NCBI GenBank assembly: GCA_944363895.1
Contig: CALVVP010000018.1
Span: forward strand, 1 to 6,477
Reading direction: 5' to 3'
Length of the DNA: 6,477 nucleotides
Source of the DNA: an uncultured Bacilli bacterium
GTDB lineage: Bacteria; Bacillota_I; Bacilli_A; RF39; UBA660
Shown: in pieces, positions 1 to 5,542 of the stretch
Numbering within the stretch: position 1 is the first letter of the stretch
Layout: each line of letters starts with the position of its first letter
Translations under genes and position numbers: made by a program
The notes under the pieces: generated by a model
What the model saw: the letters and a program-made list of their open reading frames with translations, nothing else
Database searches by the model: none
Told to the model about the DNA's origin: nothing

Positions 1-42
1 CTGCGTGACAGGCAGACGTGATAACCTCTACACCACGGAACC
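1..42 (-). tRNA. tRNA-Asp(GUC), 3' part cut off by window edge
   Basis: The minus strand shows acceptor 5' arm GGTTCCG, a D arm, then anticodon stem TCTGC / GCAG around the 7-base loop CTGTCAC, giving anticodon GTC (Asp). The T arm and acceptor 3' strand lie to the left of the window. It begins one base after the encoded CCA of the initiator tRNA, so both must come from one precursor. Confidence 0.9.
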
Positions 43-43
43 A

Positions 44-120
<77 letters not shown>

Positions 121-131
121 ATATAAAATAA

Positions 132-221
132 TGGCGGAGAAAGAGGGATTCGAACCCCCGCGCCGTTTCCGACCTCCCGGTTTTCAAGACCGGTCCCTTC
201 AACCAACTTGGGTATTTCTCC
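132..221 (-). tRNA. tRNA-Ser(UGA)
   Basis: A 90-nt class II tRNA with encoded CCA. Acceptor GGAGAAA pairs perfectly with TTTCTCC. The anticodon loop CTTGAAA gives TGA, which reads UCN serine codons. The long variable arm around GGTCGGAAACGGC and the T loop GTTCGAAT are clear. It is the first gene of the cluster and the nearest to the promoter at 245-274. Confidence 0.96.
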
Positions 222-244
222 ACAGTTTTGTAACGAACATGTAG

Positions 245-274
245 ATTATATCATAAAACAAATTCAAAAGTCAA
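245..274 (-). promoter_or_regulatory. sigma-A type promoter of the tRNA cluster
   Basis: On the minus strand TTGACT (269-274) and TATAAT (245-250) are separated by 18 bases, with the predicted start near 238, about 17 nt before tRNA-Ser. The boxes are near consensus, as expected for stable RNA genes. The rest of 222-390 is AT-rich, and I see no gene or clear terminator in it. Confidence 0.85.
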
Positions 275-390
275 CCCTTAAATTACAATTATTTTAACAT
301 AAAACTTAAATATTTCCCTTATAAAACTAATCCTTATACCAATATATGAATTATTTTTAAAAAGATGATAATTTACAAAAAAAAGATAGA

Positions 391-681
391 TTATTTAGCA
401 GCGTAAACACTTACTTGTTTTCTATCTTTTCCAACTCTTTCAAATTTAACATATCCATCAATTTTAGCATATACCGTATCATCTGAACCAATGCCAACAT
501 TAGTACCTGGATATATTTTCGTACCTCTTTGACGGTATAAAATTGAACCGCCAGTTACAAACTCACCATCAGCCGCTTTAGCACCTAATCTTTTAGCAAT
601 TGAATCACGACCGTTTTTAGTTGAACCTTGTCCTTTTTTGTGAGCAAATAATTGTATATTTAATTGCATCAATTTTAACAC
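391..681 (-). CDS. rpmA: 50S ribosomal protein L27 with cleavable N-terminus
   Basis: Ribosomal protein bL27 sits near the peptidyl-transferase centre of the large subunit. I recognise the family from HKKGQGSTKNGRDS, AKRLGAKAADG and GGSILYRQRGTKIYPG in order. I place the start at GTG 681, giving 96 residues beginning MLKLMQLNIQLFA, because the strong Shine-Dalgarno AAGGAGG (690-696) lies 8 nt upstream. A GTG at 690 overlaps that site, and the ATG at 669 is 20 nt away. The peptide up to NIQLFA, just before HKKG, is the Firmicutes-type extension that the Prp protease removes to expose the mature N-terminus. It is the last gene of rplU-prp-rpmA, and its ribosome site lies inside the end of prp. 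Confidence 0.97.
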   Translation of the reverse strand: MLKLMQLNIQLFAHKKGQGSTKNGRDSIAKRLGAKAADGEFVTGGSILYRQRGTKIYPGTNVGIGSDDTVYAKIDGYVKFERVGKDRKQVSVYAAK

Positions 682-683
682 AA

Positions 684-974
684 TTAACACCTCCTTATTT
701 CTATATATTTAGGGTATTTCTTCTCTAATTCTTTTAATAGTTCGATTAAATTTAAAATTAATTTATCGACAATTTCATCATGTTTTAAAATATTAATGAT
801 AACACCATTAGTTTCATTAACATCAATAGCTTGATTATTAATCCGCATTATCGCATTAACAGTTGTAATAACGATTGAAGAAACAGAAGCACAAACAATA
901 TCTTTTCCCATTTCTTCATAATCCGCGTGTCCTTTAATTGTTATTTGATTATTATTAATCTTTACTTTTATCAT
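684..974 (-). CDS. prp: ribosomal-processing cysteine protease Prp
   Basis: Prp (B. subtilis YsxB) is the small cytoplasmic cysteine protease that trims the N-terminal extension from L27 in Firmicutes and related groups. The protein is 96 residues, a usual length. The family's catalytic pair is visible: His16 in GHADYEEMGKDIVCA and Cys28 in the VCAS turn, 12 residues later. Its start overlaps the rplU stop by one base (TAATG) and has only a weak Shine-Dalgarno, so it is probably translated by coupling to rplU. Its stop is 2 nt from the rpmA start. Placement between rplU and rpmA is the classical arrangement, and the downstream L27 does carry the substrate peptide. Confidence 0.95.
   Translation of the reverse strand: MIKVKINNNQITIKGHADYEEMGKDIVCASVSSIVITTVNAIMRINNQAIDVNETNGVIINILKHDEIVDKLILNLIELLKELEKKYPKYIEIRRC
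690..696 (-). promoter_or_regulatory. ribosome binding site that fixes the rpmA start
   Basis: AAGGAGG on the minus strand, inside the last codons of prp. Eight bases separate it from GTG 681. This rules out the overlapping GTG at 690 and disfavours the ATG at 669. Confidence 0.85.
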
Positions 975-1276
975 TATTTCTCAACAATTTTCTTAATTTC
1001 TACTTTAGTGTATGGTTGACGATGACCTTGTGTTCTGTGGTAGTTCTTTTTCGGATTGTATTTAAAGATTTTAATCTTTTTATTTTTACCGTTTTTAACT
1101 ACTTCACCAACAACTTCAACATTAGTTAAATAAGGACGTCCAGGATTACCATTGACCATTAATACTTTATCAAATTTAACTTTATTTCCAGCTTCTTGAT
1201 CTAATTTTTCAACATAGATAACAGATCCTTCTTCAACATAATATTGTTTGCCACCAGTTTCAATAACTGCTTTCAT
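974..1276 (-). CDS. rplU: 50S ribosomal protein L21
   Basis: Ribosomal protein bL21 binds 23S rRNA in the large subunit. The 100-residue protein has the usual length. It begins MKAVIETGGKQYYVEEG and carries the C-terminal family signature FKYNPKKNYHRTQGHRQPYT. The start ATG is preceded by AAAGGAGGT about 7 nt upstream. It is the first gene of the rplU-prp-rpmA operon, transcribed from the promoter at 1371-1399 through an L21-type leader, which suggests autogenous control by L21 as in other Firmicutes. The stop overlaps the prp start by one base. Confidence 0.98.
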   Translation of the reverse strand: MKAVIETGGKQYYVEEGSVIYVEKLDQEAGNKVKFDKVLMVNGNPGRPYLTNVEVVGEVVKNGKNKKIKIFKYNPKKNYHRTQGHRQPYTKVEIKKIVEK

Positions 1277-1284
1277 TAATTATA

Positions 1285-1366
1285 CCTCCTTTAATCTCAG
1301 ACTCGCCATTAAGGTAATTAATTTTAAACCTGTTCTGTGCGGTTGTAGAGAGGTCTCTACACAGTT
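1285..1366 (-). ncRNA. ribosomal protein L21 leader
   Basis: The 5' untranslated RNA of rplU. It contains a strong stem-loop: TGTAGAGA (1354-1361) pairs perfectly with TCTCTACA (1344-1351) around CC, inside an outer CTGTG...CACAG pairing (1335-1364). This is followed by the single-stranded stretch ACCGCACAGAACAGGTT and by TGGCGAGTCTGAGA just before the Shine-Dalgarno. From memory, these blocks match the Bacillota L21 leader, thought to bind L21 and reduce expression of its own operon. The exact ends are estimates from the promoter and ribosome site. Confidence 0.8.
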
Positions 1367-1370
1367 TCTA

Positions 1371-1399
1371 ATTTTAGCACATTTCCCTTTATTTGTCAA
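1371..1399 (-). promoter_or_regulatory. promoter of the rplU-prp-rpmA operon
   Basis: A perfect -35 TTGACA (1394-1399), a 17-nt spacer and -10 TAAAAT (1371-1376), with TGC directly before the -10 giving an extended -10. The start is predicted near 1364, at the base of the L21 leader hairpin. The -35 box lies within the last codons of spoIVFB (Phe-Asp-Lys-stop), so the coding end and the promoter share bases. Confidence 0.88.
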
Positions 1400-2123
1400 A
1401 CAAATTTCGCATAATCTCTCTTTCAGTATAATATTTATTATTAATTTTAAAAATATGGTTAGTTTGTTTTTTTATTTTCTTTATATTATTAATTATTTTC
1501 TTATTTTTATAGTTATAATTATATAAATACTTTTCTAATAAAAAACGATTAAAATAATAATTATGTTTAGTTATTTCTTTAAAGACTTCTAAAACAATAA
1601 ATAATAAAATTAAATATAACAATATATTATATCTAATACTTAAAATAATGATTACTAAAGTTAATAAAGAAATGATAATTGTTACAATATGACTTTTTTT
1701 AAAAGAAATAAATTTATTAAATAAAATATTAACTATTTTACTACCATCTAATGGATAAATCGGTAATAAATTAAATAATAAAATTATTAAATTATAATAA
1801 TTAAATATTTGATTATTACGATATAAAAAATAAAATGTTAATTGCAATAAAGGACCTAAAATAGCAATTATAAATTCTTCTTTTAATGATTTATCGATAT
1901 CTTCTTGAAAAATAGTTATGCCCCCAAAAGGAAGTAAAATAATTTTATCTATTTTCCATTTAAAAATAATTGCTCCTAGTATATGTCCTAATTCATGAAC
2001 GATAATTATCGCACTAAAAATAATAAAATTTTTAAAATTAGCGGTAATAAAACAGACAAAAGCCACTAAATAAAACAAAGGATGAATTTTAAATATATTC
2101 TTGATAGTCAACGACTTCACCAT
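1389..2123 (-). CDS. spoIVFB: SpoIVFB-like intramembrane zinc metalloprotease (M50)
   Basis: A site-2-protease family enzyme that cleaves substrates within or near the membrane. In B. subtilis SpoIVFB cuts pro-sigma-K in the mother cell. The 244-residue protein has hydrophobic segments around residues 15-50, 85-100, 108-120 and 145-180. Zinc ligands are visible: HELGH (His43, Glu44, His47) and NLLPIYPLDG with Asp126. LLPFGG near 63-68 and KEEF...GP near 81-91 also match SpoIVFB. The C-terminal tail keeps RFLLEKY and ends NLFDK but is shorter than in B. subtilis (about 288 residues), so the CBS domain that senses ATP looks reduced. The start overlaps spoIVFA by 35 nt with a weak ribosome site; GTG 2120 is an alternative. 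The real substrate here is unknown. Confidence 0.88.
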   Translation of the reverse strand: MVKSLTIKNIFKIHPLFYLVAFVCFITANFKNFIIFSAIIIVHELGHILGAIIFKWKIDKIILLPFGGITIFQEDIDKSLKEEFIIAILGPLLQLTFYFLYRNNQIFNYYNLIILLFNLLPIYPLDGSKIVNILFNKFISFKKSHIVTIIISLLTLVIIILSIRYNILLYLILLFIVLEVFKEITKHNYYFNRFLLEKYLYNYNYKNKKIINNIKKIKKQTNHIFKINNKYYTEREIMRNLFDK

Positions 2124-2619
2124 TCTTTATAAAAACTAAATATAAATTTTCATCGACACTACCTATTAAACTACCATCCTTAACATAATCATAAAGTTGT
2201 AAATTGACTTCTTTTAAGTTAGAATACCATACATCAATACCACTTTCTTGTTGAACAATCACCGTCTTACCATATCCTTCTTTTTCCCCAATAAAAATAA
2301 CGATTCCCGAATCTAAAGCTGGAACTAAATAATCATATCCAACCTTTAAAGAAACACCATTTTTATAAATACTAGCTTCACTATATTTTAATTGTTCATT
2401 AAAAACTGGTGTTACTTCTTCAAAAAAATCACTAAAAGGCAAGGATGAACCAAATTTAGCTTTATACCAATTGTTAATTTGAGCAAACGAGATACTATCT
2501 TCGTAAACATATTTATAAAATTCGATTTTAAAATTTGGTTTTACCTTTAAAACAATCATCGTACTAATCGTTAAAATTACTAAAATTAAAAACTTAAATG
2601 CTGTGGATTTTTTAATCAT
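2089..2619 (-). CDS. spoIVFA: SpoIVFA-like membrane protein with degenerate LytM/M23 domain
   Basis: Probable partner and regulator of the adjacent SpoIVFB. In B. subtilis SpoIVFA holds SpoIVFB and BofA together and keeps the protease inactive until it is itself cleaved. The 176-residue protein has one N-terminal membrane segment (about 9-26), a linker with FYKYVYEDSISFAQINNWY, and a C-terminal LytM-like beta domain (about 96-174: VPALDSGIVIFIGEKEGYG, WYSNL, LYDYV..GSLIG). The histidine and aspartate zinc ligands of active M23 peptidases are absent (DVWYSNL where an active enzyme has histidines), so it should be a non-catalytic binder. It lies directly upstream of and overlaps spoIVFB. GGTGAT ahead of ATG 2619 is a modest ribosome site. 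Identification rests on the domain, order and motif similarity together. Confidence 0.83.
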   Translation of the reverse strand: MIKKSTAFKFLILVILTISTMIVLKVKPNFKIEFYKYVYEDSISFAQINNWYKAKFGSSLPFSDFFEEVTPVFNEQLKYSEASIYKNGVSLKVGYDYLVPALDSGIVIFIGEKEGYGKTVIVQQESGIDVWYSNLKEVNLQLYDYVKDGSLIGSVDENLYLVFIKNGEVVDYQEYI

Positions 2620-2643
2620 GATATCACCAATATAAATATATGA

Positions 2644-2671
2644 TTAAAAAAACCAAAAATTAATTTGGTTT
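2644..2671 (-). terminator. intrinsic terminator after the rnfC-rnfDG operon
   Basis: The minus strand carries AACCAAA (2664-2670), a 6-base loop and TTTGGTT (2651-2657), followed by a run of T. The 5' arm lies in the last codons of the RnfD-RnfG gene, and its TAA stop is in the loop. It separates the Rnf unit from spoIVFA-spoIVFB. Confidence 0.72.
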
Positions 2672-4045
2672 ATAATCTTCTAAAACATTAATAACTAATT
2701 TTTTTAAAGCACTACTAGTAACTGTCGCACTACTAACGGTATCTAAATTATCTAAATTTTCTTGATTGTTGATTAATTGATTAATATAATCACTATCTAA
2801 AATTAATTGATAACGATTAGCTGTTTCATGATGGGAAGTAATTTCTAAAGAAATAATTTTTTCATTTTCAATAATTACTTCCGCTCTTATTTTCCCACCA
2901 TATCCTTCTTGAGAAACATTATAAATTGTTTGATTATTATTTTGTTCTTTACTGATAATATCAAAATTAGGATCTTGATTACCGATAGTTTTACGACTGT
3001 TAGCTAAAATAATTGTTAAACCGATAATAATTATCCAAATCAAGATAAACCAAACAATTGATTTTAAGAAATTAAACCTTGACACCATCCCAATTTTATC
3101 TAAGAAGAAAACTAACATATTGCCAATTAAGATACTATAAGCTACCCCTTCAACACCGACAAACCGAAATATAACCGTTATAATTCCTAAAATAAATCCT
3201 TGTAATACTTGCCCAATCGGTGTCACACAACTAGTAATCGGATCAGTGGCCATAAAGACAGCTCCAAACATTAATCCCCCACTTAAAATATGAAATAAAG
3301 GATAATAAATATCTTGATTTAATAATCGCCCAATTCCAAATGTTATCACAAAAACAGTACCAACATAAACTAAAGGAATCCGCCATTTAATTGTTTTCGT
3401 AAAACTTAAATAAAGATAAGCAATAATACATAGTAAAGCACTAGTTTCCGCTAAACTGCCAGGTATCGTACCAATTAAGAAATTCGATAAATCTCCGTAA
3501 GGCTTTACTAATTCATCATAACTACCAATTCCTGATACCATCGAAGCATTAGTTAAAGGCGTAGGACTTGATATAGTATCTAATTCATACTTATTAAAAT
3601 AGTTATCTGTCGTTAAAATACTGGAAAAAACTAAAATAATAAATAAATATCCCACTAAAGCCGGATTAAAAATGTTTTTGCCAAATCCCCCGAAAATAAT
3701 TTTACTAACACTAGCAACCACACTACCAATCACAATAATATAAAGTGGTGTTTTTAAGGGTAAAATTAAAGCTAAAAACAACCCTGGAAAAAAAGCATAA
3801 GAATTTTTAATATAATTTTTCTTTTTTAAAATTAAAGCATAAATACTTTCAATAACAAAAGATGATAAAGCGCCAATAAAAATATTTAATAATGGGTTAA
3901 ACATTTCCATAAAACTGATTAAACCATGACTATATGGAACATACCCATTTTTATAAATTGTAAATACTATAATTGGTAATAATGTTACTAATAAATGTAA
4001 CATAATTTTATTAGTACTATTTTTACTTCTTAAAAATGGTCCCAT
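2660..4045 (-). CDS. RnfD-RnfG fusion, flavinylated membrane electron-transfer subunit
   Basis: In Rnf complexes RnfD and RnfG are separate subunits carrying covalent FMN and passing electrons within and outside the membrane. Residues 1-320 are RnfD-like: about nine to ten membrane segments, GGFGKNIFNPA (119-129), and MATDPITSCVTPIGQ (265-279). The FMN-threonine site lies in DTISSPT with Thr162. A further membrane segment (about 328-348) then acts as the RnfG anchor, and residues 375-461 form an FMN-binding domain: GYGGKIRAEV, ISLEITSHHET, and DTVSSATVTS with candidate FMN-Thr441. Both flavin sites fit D-x-x-S-[GS]-[AP]-T, the ApbE recognition pattern. The RnfG portion, about 135 residues, is shorter than a free RnfG. 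The reading frame is continuous through the junction. The start overlaps the rnfC stop by one base (TAATG). Confidence 0.92.
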   Translation of the reverse strand: MGPFLRSKNSTNKIMLHLLVTLLPIIVFTIYKNGYVPYSHGLISFMEMFNPLLNIFIGALSSFVIESIYALILKKKNYIKNSYAFFPGLFLALILPLKTPLYIIVIGSVVASVSKIIFGGFGKNIFNPALVGYLFIILVFSSILTTDNYFNKYELDTISSPTPLTNASMVSGIGSYDELVKPYGDLSNFLIGTIPGSLAETSALLCIIAYLYLSFTKTIKWRIPLVYVGTVFVITFGIGRLLNQDIYYPLFHILSGGLMFGAVFMATDPITSCVTPIGQVLQGFILGIITVIFRFVGVEGVAYSILIGNMLVFFLDKIGMVSRFNFLKSIVWFILIWIIIIGLTIILANSRKTIGNQDPNFDIISKEQNNNQTIYNVSQEGYGGKIRAEVIIENEKIISLEITSHHETANRYQLILDSDYINQLINNQENLDNLDTVSSATVTSSALKKLVINVLEDYKPN

Positions 4046-5301
4046 TATTTATCACCCCTTATAATATTTTTAGCTTCTTTAACTCTTTCTCTTACAAATA
4101 ATTTGGCTGGACAAATATAAGAACACAATCCACATCCGATACATTGCTCCGGATGTAAAACTTTAAATTTTTTAATATCTTTTTCTTTTTTATATTTTGT
4201 TTTCATAATTAAAACCGGACTTAATTTAACTGGACAAACACTGACACATTTACCACATTCAAGACATGGTGTCGCCATATTTAAATCATCATTTAAAGCT
4301 AAAACACAGTTTAAATTAGCTGAGACAACTAAATCTTCCACTTTATTTCCCATCATTGGTCCTCCAGCCACAATAATACTATTTGGTTTGATTTTTAATT
4401 CATCTAATATTTCATGAACCGGTGTTCCAATTTTAACTAAAACATTACTTGGTTTTTCTAAACTTTCCCCTGAAAAAGTAATAATTCTTTCGATTAAAGG
4501 TTTATTATATTTTAAAGCTTCATATATTGCATAAATCGTTGAAATATTATTTACAACAACTCCAATATCACTTGGATAATTATCATAATCTTTTCCTGTT
4601 ACTTGTTTGACTAATGCTTTTTCCCAACCCATAGGATAAATGTTAGGAACTAATTTCACTTTTATTTTTAAATAGGTTCCAATAAAATTATCAAAAATTT
4701 GTTTTAATTCTAAATTCTCTTTTTTAATTGCAATAATTGCTTCATTTATTTTATTGATTTCTAAAATCGCATCGATTGTTTCTAATATTTCCTCACATTT
4801 TGTTTTAGCTATACTATAATCAGCTGTAATATAAGGTTCACATTCAACTGCATTAATAATTAATGTGTTGATGTTTTTTGTTTCATATTTAACATAAGTA
4901 GGAAATCCTGCTCCTCCCATCCCAACAATACCATTTTCTTTTAATAAATTTAAAAATTCTTCTTTGGTATATTGGTTGATTGTTTTTTTTATACTTAATT
5001 TTTGTTCGATTTTTTCTTTAAAATCATTTTCAATTACAACACATTTAACTTTTTCCCCATTGTAACAAGTTCTTTCTTCAAAATCTAAAACAGTTCCACT
5101 AACACTCGCATGGATAGGTATTCTAAAATCCCCTTTTCTTTTACCAATAATACTGCCTTTATAAACATATTCCCCTTTATTAACTAATATTGTTATATTT
5201 GTATCATTACCACTTATTAAAGGAATATAAACTTTTTTTGGTTTATTATAAACAATCAATTCTTCACTAGTTAATTTATGTTTATCGATTTTTACTTTCA
5301 T
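4045..5301 (-). CDS. rnfC: RnfC-like NADH-binding iron-sulfur electron-transfer subunit
   Basis: RnfC is the cytoplasmic, membrane-associated subunit of Rnf that exchanges electrons with NAD(H) through a flavin and two [4Fe-4S] clusters. The 418-residue protein shows a barrel-sandwich domain (about 24-75, PIHASVSGTV), the nucleotide/flavin loop GIVGMGGAGFPT (124-135), NAVECEPYITAD (150-161), GWEK, and two cluster motifs: Cys346-x2-Cys349-x2-Cys352-x3-Cys356-Pro and Cys387-x2-Cys390-x2-Cys393-x3-Cys397-Pro. The usual N-terminal GGxHPP-type motif is not visible, making this a divergent, compact RnfC. AAAGGA lies 7 nt before the ATG, and a promoter sits about 35 nt upstream, so this is the first gene of the operon. 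Its end contains the ribosome site of the next gene. Confidence 0.93.
   Translation of the reverse strand: MKVKIDKHKLTSEELIVYNKPKKVYIPLISGNDTNITILVNKGEYVYKGSIIGKRKGDFRIPIHASVSGTVLDFEERTCYNGEKVKCVVIENDFKEKIEQKLSIKKTINQYTKEEFLNLLKENGIVGMGGAGFPTYVKYETKNINTLIINAVECEPYITADYSIAKTKCEEILETIDAILEINKINEAIIAIKKENLELKQIFDNFIGTYLKIKVKLVPNIYPMGWEKALVKQVTGKDYDNYPSDIGVVVNNISTIYAIYEALKYNKPLIERIITFSGESLEKPSNVLVKIGTPVHEILDELKIKPNSIIVAGGPMMGNKVEDLVVSANLNCVLALNDDLNMATPCLECGKCVSVCPVKLSPVLIMKTKYKKEKDIKKFKVLHPEQCIGCGLCSYICPAKLFVRERVKEAKNIIRGDK
4051..4060 (-). promoter_or_regulatory. ribosome binding site of the rnfDG fusion inside rnfC
   Basis: AAGGGGTGAT on the minus strand lies in the final rnfC codons, 5 nt from ATG 4045. 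Together with the TAATG overlap it supports coupled translation of the two Rnf proteins. Confidence 0.75.
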
Positions 5302-5335
5302 AACATATTCCTTTCTATTTATTATTTATAAATCA

Positions 5336-5364
5336 ATTATACTAAATTACTAATTAATTTTCAA
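5336..5364 (-). promoter_or_regulatory. promoter of the rnfC-rnfDG operon
   Basis: TTGAAA (5359-5364), a 17-nt spacer and a perfect TATAAT (5336-5341) on the minus strand put the start near 5329, about 28 nt before the rnfC ATG. No operator or riboswitch is evident in this short leader. Confidence 0.8.
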
Positions 5365-5373
5365 GTATAAAAT

Positions 5374-5415
5374 AAAAACTGATATAAATATATAATTGAT
5401 ATAATATCAGTTTTT
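5374..5415. terminator. bidirectional intrinsic terminator upstream of rnfC
   Basis: A perfect 12-bp stem, AAAAACTGATAT (5374-5385) with ATATCAGTTTTT (5404-5415), around an 18-base AT-rich loop. A-runs on one side and T-runs on the other give a U-tract in both directions. On the minus strand it should end transcription from the FGE-fold gene and insulate the rnfC promoter. The G+C content of the stem is low, so its strength is uncertain. Confidence 0.68.
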
Positions 5416-5490
5416 ATCTAATCTTTTATAGTTGTTATGTACGGTGAATAAATAAAGTTGTTTATCATTAACCTATTGTAAATATATCCC

Positions 5491-5508
5491 CTTTTTCAGA
5501 AGAAAAAG
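5491..5508. repeat. short inverted repeat downstream of the FGE-fold gene
   Basis: CTTTTTC (5491-5497), loop AGAA, GAAAAAG (5502-5508): a perfect 7-bp stem only 4 bases from the larger GAAA-loop inverted repeat. No T-run follows it on the minus strand, so it is not a standard terminator. The remaining intergenic DNA (5416-5490) shows no gene. Confidence 0.5.
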
Positions 5509-5512
5509 AGTT

Positions 5513-5542
5513 ATAGATTTCAAACTTTCGTTTGAAATCTAT
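5513..5542. repeat. perfect 13-bp inverted repeat with GAAA loop at the gene end
   Basis: ATAGATTTCAAAC (5513-5525) and GTTTGAAATCTAT (5530-5542) are perfect reverse complements around four bases that read GAAA on the coding (minus) strand. The stop codon TAG of the FGE-fold gene lies inside the first arm. From memory, DGR target genes in phages such as BPP-1 carry a hairpin/cruciform with a GAAA-type tetraloop just after the homing site, needed for efficient retrohoming. Position and loop here fit. It could also serve as a weak terminator, as CTCTTTTTC follows a few bases later. Confidence 0.8.

Noticed and set aside
340..400. Terminator after rpmA
   Set aside because: There is a run of T on the minus strand but no stable stem before it; only a loose AT-only 6-bp pairing further on.
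1248..1526. Open frame of 92 codons on the plus strand
   Set aside because: Lies opposite rplU, the L21 leader and the end of spoIVFB. It is low-complexity, with no ribosome site or family features.
2620..2650. Separate promoter for spoIVFA
   Set aside because: TATATT-like boxes exist, but the only -35 candidate lies in the terminator stem and the start would fall almost on the ribosome site. Too weak to call, so how spoIVFA is transcribed past the terminator is left open.
5416..5490. Template repeat of the DGR in the intergenic region
   Set aside because: No stretch resembles the end of the FGE-fold gene, and no AAC-rich copy or reverse transcriptase is in the window.
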